Source: Paenibacillus sp. 1781tsa1
GTDB lineage: Bacteria > Bacillota > Bacilli > Paenibacillales > Paenibacillaceae
Direction of reading: 5' to 3'
DNA length: 64,000 nucleotides
NCBI RefSeq assembly: GCF_024159265.1
Contig: NZ_JAMYWY010000001.1
Coordinates: 3,286,001-3,350,000, forward strand
How positions within the stretch are numbered: the first letter of the stretch is position 1; every line of letters begins with the position of its first letter. Positions 56,220-64,000 of this stretch are shown here, in pieces. A model generated the notes under the pieces. The model was not told where the DNA came from, ran no database searches, and saw only the letters and a list, made by a program, of their open reading frames with translations. The position numbers and the translations under genes were made by a program.

Positions 56220-58481
56220 ATGCATGTAAAATGGATGACGATGATTGGTGCTGTTCTCGGCTCTATGCTTATAGGCGTGGGGACGGCAGCTGCGGAAGAA
56301 ACGTTTGTTGATTTAAAACATTCAAAGTGGGCAGAGGATGGCATCACGTATATGGCGAAACGGGGAACAGTGGCTGGATACGGCAATGGGATTTTCAAGC
56401 CTGAGGCACTTGTGACACGGGCGCAAGCCGTCACTTTTATGGTGCGGGAGCTTTATCCAGATCAGCTTCAGAGAGCAGTGGAAGGCACAACCTATTCGGA
56501 TGTTCCAACGACACACCCTTTCCATCGAGAAATCATGATAGCTGCTGAAAATGGACTTGCGAGTGGTTTCCCTAACGGAACCTTCCGTCCGGACGCACCG
56601 CTTAGCCGCGCAGAGACTGCGGCCTTCCTTACAAGGGCATATTCACTCGAAGAAGGTAAGAATCTCGCAAAATGGACCGATACGGACAAACATTGGGCTG
56701 TAGCGCCTATTCTTATTATGAGTTCAAACGGCTTGGTCGGTGGTTATTCGGATGCCACTTTCCGTCCAAATCAAGCTGTCACGCGCGCTGAATATGCCGT
56801 ATTTATGGCGAGAGTAATTCGCTTCGAACGCGAAGCAGCCATTCGGGCGCAAGATTGGGATAAGCTGATATCCTATATGACGGTAAGCGAGCAAGTGGGT
56901 CAGATGCTTATGCCCGATATTAGGCAATGGAATGGTAAAGCGACGACGACCGTTAATGAAGGGCTGAAACGCAGTATCCATGATCAAGATTTGGGCGGGC
57001 TTATTCTTTTTGACAAAAATATTGTTGACGCGAGGCAGCTTACAACGTTCACACATGATATAGAAAGAGAAGCAGGTGATATCCCTCTATTTCTTAGTAT
57101 CGACCAAGAAGGAGGCGTCATTAAGCGAATACCGGGTGGTACGAATCTGCCAGGTCAGATGGCGCTGGGTGCAACTGGAGATGCAGCGCTTGCCGAAGCG
57201 GCTGGTCAGCTGACGGGGGAGGAGCTGAAGGCACTGGGAATTCAGATTAACTTTGCGCCAGTGCTGGACATCAACAGCAATCCAGATAACCCCATCATTG
57301 GTATACGTTCGTTTGGCTCAGATGCGGATTTGGTGACACGGCTTGGTCTGGCAACGATAAAAGGGCTACAGCAATCAGGGGTGATGGCGGCAGTGAAGCA
57401 TTTTCCGGGTCACGGAGATACGAAGGTAGATTCCCATCTGGGTATGCCGGTACTAACTCATAATCGCGAGCGGCTGGATGCTGTAGAATTAAAGCCATTT
57501 CAGGCTGCAATCAAAAATGGTGTAGAGATGATTATGACCGCGCATATTGCTTTTCCTGCCATTGATAACGAACATGTCACTTCGCTCAAAGACGGTGAAC
57601 GTGTGCCGATTCCTGCCACCGTATCGAAAAAAGTACTGACAGGACTTCTTCGCGGAGAGCTGGGATATGAAGGTCTCATCATTTCCGATGCTTTCACCAT
57701 GAATGCCATTGCGGAGCATTTTGGGGAGAATCAATCGGTAGAACGCGCCGTTTCCGCAGGTGTTGATATCATCCTAATGCCGAAAGATTCAGCAGCGGCC
57801 CATCAAACGCTGGTGAATGCGGTGAACAATGGAACGATCAAGGATGAAACTATACACGCATCTGTGAAACGAATCCTGGAGATGAAAGCGAAATATGGTT
57901 TGTTTGAACGCAGCCAGACTCTTGCGCAAAAGCTAACTCAGCTTAACGGTATTATTGGATCGAAGGAGCATCGAGCGGTGGAGCAGAAAATCGCAGAGCG
58001 GGCGGTCACCGTACTCAGCAGCCGCGAAGGTATGCTTCCAGATCAAATTCAGCAAGGCGATCGGGTTGTTATTGTTGCAGCCGAGCAGGATCAGGCGAAA
58101 CAGCTTGAAAAACAACTGTTACAAGCCGCTAATAATCTGTCGTTAAAGACTGAAATTGCACTTGTTGGACAAGGCAAAATGAATGAAACGCTCCAGGTAA
58201 TTGGCAAAGCCGACTATGTCATTCTTGCTTCTTACCAATTCCGGAATGTAGCCAGCCAGTTCGGATGGAGCGAGTATCAATCCTTGATCAATGCGATGAA
58301 CCAGAGTAATCAGCGATATACGCTGTTGTCATTAGGTAACCCTTACGAGATGATCTATCTTCAGAACGTGCGCTCAGGGCTTGCAGTGTATGGAAAGCAG
58401 GAGCCAAACACGTCTGCCGGGATCAAAGCTTTGCTTGGTCAATTGAAAGCTGGAGGACAGTTGCCCGTACAAACGGATTAA
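56220..58481 (+). CDS. SLH-anchored GH3 beta-N-acetylhexosaminidase
   Basis: A 753-aa surface enzyme: signal peptide (about 1-25), three S-layer homology domains (about 28-215; WAEDGITYMAKRG, FRPDAPLSRAE, FRPNQAVTRAEYA), a NagZ-like GH3 barrel (about 220-560; KHFPGHGDTKVDSHLG, nucleophile Asp in ISDAFTM) and a GH3 C-terminal domain. It should release GlcNAc from peptidoglycan or chitin fragments (EC 3.2.1.52) while bound to cell-wall polymers. ATG 56220 has AGGAGTG 7 nt upstream; a GTG at 56211 is inside that site. Confidence 0.93.
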   Translation: MHVKWMTMIGAVLGSMLIGVGTAAAEETFVDLKHSKWAEDGITYMAKRGTVAGYGNGIFKPEALVTRAQAVTFMVRELYPDQLQRAVEGTTYSDVPTTHPFHREIMIAAENGLASGFPNGTFRPDAPLSRAETAAFLTRAYSLEEGKNLAKWTDTDKHWAVAPILIMSSNGLVGGYSDATFRPNQAVTRAEYAVFMARVIRFEREAAIRAQDWDKLISYMTVSEQVGQMLMPDIRQWNGKATTTVNEGLKRSIHDQDLGGLILFDKNIVDARQLTTFTHDIEREAGDIPLFLSIDQEGGVIKRIPGGTNLPGQMALGATGDAALAEAAGQLTGEELKALGIQINFAPVLDINSNPDNPIIGIRSFGSDADLVTRLGLATIKGLQQSGVMAAVKHFPGHGDTKVDSHLGMPVLTHNRERLDAVELKPFQAAIKNGVEMIMTAHIAFPAIDNEHVTSLKDGERVPIPATVSKKVLTGLLRGELGYEGLIISDAFTMNAIAEHFGENQSVERAVSAGVDIILMPKDSAAAHQTLVNAVNNGTIKDETIHASVKRILEMKAKYGLFERSQTLAQKLTQLNGIIGSKEHRAVEQKIAERAVTVLSSREGMLPDQIQQGDRVVIVAAEQDQAKQLEKQLLQAANNLSLKTEIALVGQGKMNETLQVIGKADYVILASYQFRNVASQFGWSEYQSLINAMNQSNQRYTLLSLGNPYEMIYLQNVRSGLAVYGKQEPNTSAGIKALLGQLKAGGQLPVQTD

Positions 58482-58510
58482 AGGATAATCAATGAAGAGA
58501 AAATGAAGAA

Positions 58511-58545
58511 AAAAGACGGATTCCTGCATACGGAATCCGTCTTTT
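58511..58545. terminator. Terminator between convergent GH3 and TetR genes
   Basis: AAGACGGATTCC-TGCATAC-GGAATCCGTCTTTTT, with A runs on the left, so it probably works in both directions. Confidence 0.95.
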
Positions 58546-58590
58546 TATTTTAAACTAAACGTTGATTTCACCGATCCATCTACCATGCCA

Positions 58591-59235
58591 TCACTCGGAT
58601 ATTTCTTCATTACAAACAAATTGGAGTAGCATCTTCACAAATTGCTCCGTCATCCGCATATCCAGTGCATTATCATGAGCAGCACGAATCGTTACCATGC
58701 GCTGGAGCATGGCCATCATCGTTGTGAAGATAAACTGAGCAAGATCGAGCGGAGGGGACGGATTCTTGATACTGCCGTCAACAACGCCTTGGGATAAAGC
58801 GCCCATCAGGAAATGATTTTCTTTCCCATTCTGGTTGAATCGATCGTATGTTTCTCTTAATTCAGGGCTAAAATCATACATCTCATAGTTGATATCAAAT
58901 AATTGAATAAACCGGATGTAGTCTGGATGATCCTGGGCATAAACAACCCATGCATTCAACATCACCGTGAGTTGTTCTCGTCCGTTCATGTCCTTCACTG
59001 ATGCACGGCTAACCTCATCCGTTAAATGTTCAATCAGTTGCATCTGAATAGCTAAAAGAAGCTCATCCATAGACTGAAAATGTTTATAAAATGTCACTCT
59101 ACTAAGTTTAGCTTTGGTGCATACATCCTTAATCTTTACTTGGAGCAATCCATATTTCAAAAAAAGCTCCTTACCTGCTGCAATCAAATCATCACGATGT
59201 TTATTTCCCAATTGTTGATGCCAGTTTTCATTCAC
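58591..59235 (-). CDS. TetR-family transcriptional regulator
   Basis: A 214-aa repressor-type protein with an N-terminal helix-turn-helix (about 12-58; IKDVCTKAKLSRVTFYKHF) and an all-helical ligand/dimer domain. It overlaps the MFS gene by 8 nt and is co-transcribed behind it, so it probably represses that efflux gene through the palindrome at 60468. The inducer is unknown. Confidence 0.93.
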   Translation of the reverse strand: MNENWHQQLGNKHRDDLIAAGKELFLKYGLLQVKIKDVCTKAKLSRVTFYKHFQSMDELLLAIQMQLIEHLTDEVSRASVKDMNGREQLTVMLNAWVVYAQDHPDYIRFIQLFDINYEMYDFSPELRETYDRFNQNGKENHFLMGALSQGVVDGSIKNPSPPLDLAQFIFTTMMAMLQRMVTIRAAHDNALDMRMTEQFVKMLLQFVCNEEISE

Positions 59236-60439
59236 TTATATACCGTTGTCCTTTCTTCGAACGAAATGCGTTCAAGGTAAGTCCGAGAGAAGCGAGAAGC
59301 ATAATTGCACCAAAAATATACGGGAAGTTTATGTTTTTGTCAAACAATAGTCCTGCAATCAGCGGGCCAATCACCGTTCCGAGACTGGAAAATGTCGTAT
59401 TCAGACCCGATGCATAGCCTTGCCGATCTCCAGCATGGTTGGATATTAACGTGCTGAGCGAAGGCCGCAAAAACGAGTTGAAGGCAAAGAATAACGCAGA
59501 AGCGAATAACAGAAAGACAAGGTTTACTTTAATTAACATTAATAATAAAGCGATGGGCGTAATGATTAAGGAAAGACGGATTAGCTTAACTTCACCGATT
59601 CTCTGTACAAACCAATCCAAAAGCCAGATCTGCACAACGATACCGATTATCGCACCCAGAGTAATAATAATGGAGATCGTTGCAGCGTTGAATCCATATT
59701 TTTGTTCTGCAAAAAGAGCGAATACGGTCTCATAACTCATGAGGCCAAAGGTCATAACAAGCAGCACAATCAAGTATTTAAAATACGGTACTTTAAATGA
59801 ACTCCAGATTTTCTTACCCAAGTGATCTCCCTTTTGAAGTCGGATGGAGCCAGTTCTTTTTTCCGGGGGAAGTGTCTCAGGCAATAGTAGCGTCATCAAT
59901 GCCGCAATCAGTCCCAGACCAGCCGCGAAGAAATAGGGCATGCGAATACCCATCTCGGCGATGAGACCACCCAGACCAGGTCCGAGAACCATTCCCAAAT
60001 TCATTGCTGCGCCGAAATAGCCCATGCCTTTCGCACGAGTCTCCGGTGTTGTAATATCAGCGACATAAGCAAGGTTCGCAGGAACCATCAAACCGAGACT
60101 GATTCCACCGATAAATCGTGCGACATAGAGGAACGGCAATGCTGTCGACAACGCAAATATGATATCTGAAACAACGGACAGAAACATACCCGCCATGATC
60201 AACTTTTTGCGTCCAAATCGATCGGACAATTGTCCTCCCAGAGGTGAAAAGAAGAATTGAGCGGCACCAAATGCCGCTACGAGAAATCCTGCGACAGTGC
60301 CTCCCGCATGAAAAAGCTTCAAATACTCCGGCAATATGGGGATGAGCATCCCTTGCCCCAATAAAGCGATAAATAGATTTAACATCAGAATGAACAGTGG
60401 AAAGCGAATTGCTTTTGGTAATGTACTCATGCTTGTCAT
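59228..60439 (-). CDS. MFS multidrug efflux transporter
   Basis: A 12-helix drug/proton antiporter of about 403 aa, with the MFS motif A loop GGQLSDRFGRKKLIM between helices 2 and 3 and PGLGGLIAE in helix 5. It resembles TetA/multidrug-type exporters. The start is not certain: ATGs at 60457, 60439 and 60430 are in frame, and AAGGAG lies 3 nt from 60439 and 12 nt from 60430. First gene of an efflux-regulator pair. Confidence 0.92.
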   Translation of the reverse strand: MTSMSTLPKAIRFPLFILMLNLFIALLGQGMLIPILPEYLKLFHAGGTVAGFLVAAFGAAQFFFSPLGGQLSDRFGRKKLIMAGMFLSVVSDIIFALSTALPFLYVARFIGGISLGLMVPANLAYVADITTPETRAKGMGYFGAAMNLGMVLGPGLGGLIAEMGIRMPYFFAAGLGLIAALMTLLLPETLPPEKRTGSIRLQKGDHLGKKIWSSFKVPYFKYLIVLLVMTFGLMSYETVFALFAEQKYGFNAATISIIITLGAIIGIVVQIWLLDWFVQRIGEVKLIRLSLIITPIALLLMLIKVNLVFLLFASALFFAFNSFLRPSLSTLISNHAGDRQGYASGLNTTFSSLGTVIGPLIAGLLFDKNINFPYIFGAIMLLASLGLTLNAFRSKKGQRYISE

Positions 60440-60467
60440 AAGCTCCTTCATTAACATGGTGTTAACC

Positions 60468-60482
60468 TTTACAGTATGTAAA
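60468..60482. promoter_or_regulatory. Palindrome, likely TetR operator
   Basis: TTTACA-GTA-TGTAAA is a perfect inverted repeat in the region upstream of the efflux gene and of the divergent gene at 60573, a normal place for the TetR-family operator. Confidence 0.55.
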
Positions 60483-60572
60483 CCATTTTAAATGATTCGA
60501 AGGAGATATGTAAATGTAAATCTTTTTTAGGTGAGTAGAGCTATAATTGAATTCATATGGAGGTGGGAACGC

Positions 60573-60992
60573 GTGAAATTAGAGGAATTATTTACGGTAC
60601 ATGTGAACATTGAGAGATCATTTGATTTACAGAATAGTGAAGGTAATTCAGTTGTCATGATTACTTTTACAGGCAGTGTAACCGGAAAGTACTTTGAGGG
60701 AATGGTGCTGTATGGAGGAGTGGATACTCAGATTATCGGGAAGAATGGTGACCCGCATACGCTTTCGGCAAGATACATGCTTCAAGGGACAGATTACAAA
60801 GGGGATAGCTGCAAAATTTATATCGAAAACAACGGAAATATTGATAAAACGCTTAAAACTGCTTTATTCCGCACTACCCCCAAAATGATTACGGATAGCA
60901 AAGCTTTATCTTTTTTGAACAGTGAAACGTTGGTTGGAGAAGGTTATCCGACGGAGTCAGGAGTAGATATAAAAATATATAGGACACATTGA
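60573..60992 (+). CDS. DUF3237-like small protein
   Basis: A 139-aa cytosolic beta-rich protein, resembling the DUF3237 pattern (GKYFEGMVLYGGVDTQI, then ARYMLQGTDYKGD) seen in proteins of unknown function. GTG 60573 follows GGAGGTGG; an upstream start at 60531 is not supported. It is divergent from the efflux pair and may be under the same TetR control. Confidence 0.75.
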   Translation: MKLEELFTVHVNIERSFDLQNSEGNSVVMITFTGSVTGKYFEGMVLYGGVDTQIIGKNGDPHTLSARYMLQGTDYKGDSCKIYIENNGNIDKTLKTALFRTTPKMITDSKALSFLNSETLVGEGYPTESGVDIKIYRTH

Positions 60993-61064
60993 TAACTAAC
61001 ACGGAACAGAGGGAAACTGTTTTATTCGTGTGCCGCGGAAAAAATCACATTGTTATGAAGAGAT

Positions 61065-61092
61065 AGAGTCGCGAAATGAGCGGCTCTTTTTT
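61065..61092 (+). terminator. Terminator after DUF3237-like gene
   Basis: AGAGTCGC and GCGGCTCT pair with one mismatch around a short loop and run into a T tract. Confidence 0.8.
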
Positions 61093-61236
61093 GTTATGCA
61101 CGTTTACGTCCAAATTTACATGTATTCTTTTACAATCAATTAACAAAGGATGGATACGGCGCAGACACTTCTCACCTATAGTATGATGAGCGAAAATAAA
61201 CCAATATCAGGCGGATTAAGGAGAAGACTAATCAAT

Positions 61237-62817
61237 ATGATGATCAAAAAAATCGGGATTTCAGTCGTATCACTCACCATGCTAACGTCTGTGAGTATGT
61301 TTGACGTATATGGTGCAGGATCCAAACGCATGATCGAAGTTGCTGAACAATCGGCTAATGTGGTCGTGAACGGACAAAAGGTGGAAGGTGAATCATTTCT
61401 CTACAATGGGGTCACTTATGTACCGACAAGAGCGATTGGGGAAGCTCTGGGACAAGAGGTAGACTGGGATAACAATACCCAATCGGTATTTGTTGGAGCA
61501 AAAAGTAACGATCAACTTGGATACCGCGGTACCAAAACGCCATACCCTTTTAAGGAAACAAGTTATACAAAAGCTCCTAATGGATATGAACCCGTATTTA
61601 TTAACTACATAGGTAGACACGGTTCCAGACATCTATCCGGTGCCAAGTACGACAAGACGCTCTTTGAACTACTCGACATCGCTGAGAAGGATGGGCAGGC
61701 TACCAATCTGGGCAAAGAGCTGAAGAAGGAAATTGGCAAACTGATGAAGGTTGAAAAAGACCATTATGGCTTGTTATCCACTACGGGTGGAGAAGAACTG
61801 AAAGGAATAGGAACCAGAGTTGGACAGAACTTCAAAGAACTATTTACATCGGATAAAAAAGTGATTGCTCAGGCGACCTTCAAAGATCGAACGCCCCAGA
61901 GCAGAGATCAGTTTATTGATGGATTAAAGGAAAGCTTGGGAGATAACAAGATAGACATTCTGGCTTCAGCCTTTGAAGAAGGGAAAGACCCCTATCTGCG
62001 GCCCTACGACTTGGCTACGAAGTATAACGAGTACGTAGAAGATGGAGACTGGGTTAAGTTATACGAAGATTATGTCACACAGAGTATTGGAACGCGTTAT
62101 GCAAAAGAGGTTCTTTTGCAATTTTTCTCTGAAGACTTTTATCAGAGATTGAATTCTGGAGAGTTCGAGCTGAAGGATGAGAAAGGAAAAGTGAAGCTCA
62201 GCAACCCAACCGAAGCAGCTTCTAATTTGTACGAACTGTACATTATATCTTCGAATATTAAAGGAGAAGGTGACTTCGAATTCGGGCGGTATTTTACGAC
62301 CAATCAGTTAAAGTGGTACGAGAGCGTTGACAATATTAATGACTTTTATGAAAAAGGTCCATCTTTAACGTCAACGGATCTGCCGCAGAATATCATTGCA
62401 CCTCTGGTCAAAGAATTGATCGTGTCTACCGAACAATCCATTCAACAGAAAGACACGGCTGGTATATTTCGTTTTGCTCACGCAGAAACCATCATTCCAC
62501 TATCTTCATTCCTGGATATCGCCGGAGCTAATGTGAGTATCGACAAACCACAAGATGTGACCCAAAACTGGAATGGCTCGGTTATCTCACCGATGGGAGC
62601 AAATATCCAATGGATCTTGTATTCCAATGGTAAGGATGTTCTCGTGAAAATGCTTAGAAATGAGGAAGAAATCGCGTTCCCGATCGAAACAAAGACTTAT
62701 CCGTACTATAAGTGGGAAGATGTGAAGACATATTACCAAAACAAACTGCAGAATGTAGGCGTAGAGCTGGATAGCAGCTTGGAAGATAATATCGAACTTT
62801 TACAGAAAAAATTCTAG
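61237..62817 (+). CDS. Secreted histidine acid phosphatase (phytase/MINPP-like) with stalk domain
   Basis: A 526-aa exported protein: signal peptide (about 1-28), a copper-amine-oxidase-N-like stalk domain (about 35-85; VVNGQKVEGESFLYNGVTYVP) and a histidine phosphatase domain (about 120-525). The catalytic motif is RHGSRH and the distal one HAETIIP. Such enzymes release phosphate from inositol phosphates or other phosphomonoesters outside the cell. The start is chosen at ATG 61237, with ATG 61240 adjacent and AAGGAG about 13 nt upstream; 61150 has no spacing for a site. Confidence 0.88.
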   Translation: MMIKKIGISVVSLTMLTSVSMFDVYGAGSKRMIEVAEQSANVVVNGQKVEGESFLYNGVTYVPTRAIGEALGQEVDWDNNTQSVFVGAKSNDQLGYRGTKTPYPFKETSYTKAPNGYEPVFINYIGRHGSRHLSGAKYDKTLFELLDIAEKDGQATNLGKELKKEIGKLMKVEKDHYGLLSTTGGEELKGIGTRVGQNFKELFTSDKKVIAQATFKDRTPQSRDQFIDGLKESLGDNKIDILASAFEEGKDPYLRPYDLATKYNEYVEDGDWVKLYEDYVTQSIGTRYAKEVLLQFFSEDFYQRLNSGEFELKDEKGKVKLSNPTEAASNLYELYIISSNIKGEGDFEFGRYFTTNQLKWYESVDNINDFYEKGPSLTSTDLPQNIIAPLVKELIVSTEQSIQQKDTAGIFRFAHAETIIPLSSFLDIAGANVSIDKPQDVTQNWNGSVISPMGANIQWILYSNGKDVLVKMLRNEEEIAFPIETKTYPYYKWEDVKTYYQNKLQNVGVELDSSLEDNIELLQKKF

Positions 62818-62847
62818 TTGGTAAATATACAATTGTTGATGAACATG

Positions 62848-62885
62848 AAGAAAGCAACTCCTAAACGGGGCTGCTTTCTTTTTTT
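62848..62885 (+). terminator. Terminator after histidine phosphatase gene
   Basis: AAGAAAGCA pairs with TGCTTTCTT, with inner CTCC/GGGG pairing, followed by a T run. Confidence 0.93.
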
Positions 62886-62983
62886 AATTGGAACGAAAGG
62901 CATAACGAAAAAAAATCCAAAACAAAATGTGACCAAATGCCGTCCGTAAGAGTGTTAGAGGTATAAAGGAGGGCATAACAACC

Positions 62984-63475
62984 ATGCAGCGATCAGTGCC
63001 CCAGCTGGGCGATCATGTGATGAAAGTCTACGAGACATATGCAGATACGCTGTTCCGAATTGCCATGGTGCACCTTGGCAGACGGGAAGATGCGGAGGAA
63101 GCCACTCAGGATACCTTCATCAAACTAATAGAAAAAGCCCCTACATTCAACGATGCAGAGCATCAGAAAGCATGGTTGATTCGGGTCATCACCAATCATT
63201 GCAAATCCTTATTAGGCAGAGGCTGGCGCAAACGGGAGGTCAAGCTGGAGGGTGTCGATGCTCTTACGACGGACAACCCGGAAGATCACGCGCTGATCGA
63301 ACTCGTGCTGTCACTGCCCCTCAAGTATAGATCGGTGGTTCATCTGTATTATTACGAAGATTATGCAATTCGGGAAATCAGCGAAATCCTGGAGATTAGC
63401 GAGTCAGCGGTGAAGATGAGATTAAAGCGAGGAAGAGAGCTGTTAAAACTGGAGCTGGAAGGAGAGGAACTGTAA
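62984..63475 (+). CDS. ECF-type RNA polymerase sigma factor
   Basis: A 163-aa sigma factor with region 2 (about 15-80; AEEATQDTFIKLIEK, KAWLIRVITNHCKS) and region 4 (about 105-155; YYYEDYAIREISEIL, SAVKMRLKRGREL). AAAGGAGGG precedes ATG 62984. Its stop overlaps the next start by one base (TAATG), the usual sigma/anti-sigma arrangement. The signal it responds to is unknown. Confidence 0.95.
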   Translation: MQRSVPQLGDHVMKVYETYADTLFRIAMVHLGRREDAEEATQDTFIKLIEKAPTFNDAEHQKAWLIRVITNHCKSLLGRGWRKREVKLEGVDALTTDNPEDHALIELVLSLPLKYRSVVHLYYYEDYAIREISEILEISESAVKMRLKRGRELLKLELEGEEL

Positions 63476-64000
63476 TGAACGAAGAACAATTTAAACAAAA
63501 CTATAAGAAAGCGGTGAGTCATATGAAAACAAACGAACAAATGAAAAAGCGGGTAGAGCAAGCTTTGAACACGCAACATCAGGGGCCAAAACGTCAACGC
63601 AAACCCTTATACATTGCAGCAAGTGTTGTTATCGCTGCCAGCATTGGATTGGCTGCGCCGAGTGTGTGGCAGCAATTCAATGGACCAGCCACACCAACTC
63701 CTCAGGTGGCAGAGGTGACTCCGGGCGCGTCGTTTGATCCGATTGTGATTCCGAAGATGGAGCTGCCGGATTCACAGGGGAAAGGCGCGATGGCAGATAT
63801 GATGCAACTGGTTGTATATGGAGGGAACATCTATACACAGTCTCCAACATTGCTTGAAGGTGCAAATGCACTCGACCTGCGTGGCGAGAAGCTTGGCACA
63901 ACAACTGGCGGCATCGATGAGCTGAGTGGTCAGGATAAATACACAGAGCTTGCTTCCAACATTGGCGAAGCAGACATCTATGCGGTGAATGGCTACGATA
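63475..64000 (+). CDS. Putative anti-sigma factor, membrane protein (3' end outside window)
   Basis: The frame from ATG 63475 is open to the window edge (175 codons seen). It encodes a basic cytosolic part (about 1-45), a membrane helix (about 47-65; YIAASVVIAASIGL) and an extracytoplasmic part with Pro-rich start. This is the layout of DUF4179-like anti-sigma proteins that hold an ECF sigma factor at the membrane. The start overlaps the sigma stop by one base, so the two are coupled. The family assignment is tentative because the C-terminus is missing. Confidence 0.7.
   Translation, partial: MNEEQFKQNYKKAVSHMKTNEQMKKRVEQALNTQHQGPKRQRKPLYIAASVVIAASIGLAAPSVWQQFNGPATPTPQVAEVTPGASFDPIVIPKMELPDSQGKGAMADMMQLVVYGGNIYTQSPTLLEGANALDLRGEKLGTTTGGIDELSGQDKYTELASNIGEADIYAVNGYD

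Noticed and set aside
62900..62983. Autoregulated ECF promoter before the sigma gene
   Set aside because: TGTGACC is present but no -10 motif at proper spacing could be defended.

Overview
The window looks like chromosomal DNA of a Paenibacillus-type Gram-positive soil bacterium. The signs are strong Shine-Dalgarno sequences, many YesM/YesN-type two-component pairs, LplA/LplB/LplC-type sugar importers, catabolite-control (cre-like) sites, an SLH-anchored enzyme and a secreted GH11 xylanase. Almost everything serves sensing, uptake and breakdown of plant polysaccharides. No rRNA, tRNA, CRISPR array, phage or insertion sequence was found.

Layout. 1-3.3 kb: the end of a YesM-type kinase, its YesN-type regulator, and a convergent AraC protein with a degenerate receiver. 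3.6-16.4 kb: one long operon with a binding protein, a large binding protein fused to two carbohydrate-binding-like domains, two permease pairs, an NHL-repeat membrane protein, a YIP1-family membrane protein and a DUF5696 lipoprotein. A secreted GH5-ricin lectin enzyme follows (16.6-18.4 kb). 18.6-24.7 kb: a membrane-bound AraC regulator with an LplB/LplC/LplA importer. 24.9-38.8 kb: a xylan locus with GH8 exo-oligoxylanase, SGNH esterase, CE1 esterase, GH11 xylanase, a SUMF1-like lipoprotein, one kinase flanked by two response regulators, and a three-gene importer. 39.0-41.4 kb: a CheY/CheC/diguanylate cyclase module and a small membrane protein. 41.7-56.1 kb: a GH95 enzyme, an AraC regulator, an unrecognised cytosolic glycosidase-like protein, a two-component pair, two tandem binding proteins and two permeases. 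56.2-64 kb: SLH-GH3 hexosaminidase, an MFS/TetR efflux pair, a DUF3237-like protein, a histidine acid phosphatase, and an ECF sigma factor with a putative anti-sigma gene cut by the window end.

How it works together (inference). Secreted enzymes release oligosaccharides, lipoproteins capture them and five permease pairs import them. No transport ATPase is encoded here, so a shared MsmX-type ATPase elsewhere is likely. Cytosolic GH8, esterases, GH95 and others finish the degradation. Local AraC/YesN regulators provide induction and CcpA-type sites provide glucose repression. The most notable non-coding signal is a repeated promoter module near 3.5, 26.2 and 30.2 kb, with weaker relatives near 35.0 and 50.5 kb. 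In it an 18-nt element abuts the -35 box, usually with a second copy 21-22 nt upstream. The 30.2 kb copy is followed by a decayed fragment of the SGNH esterase gene, which suggests a duplication that left the promoter behind.
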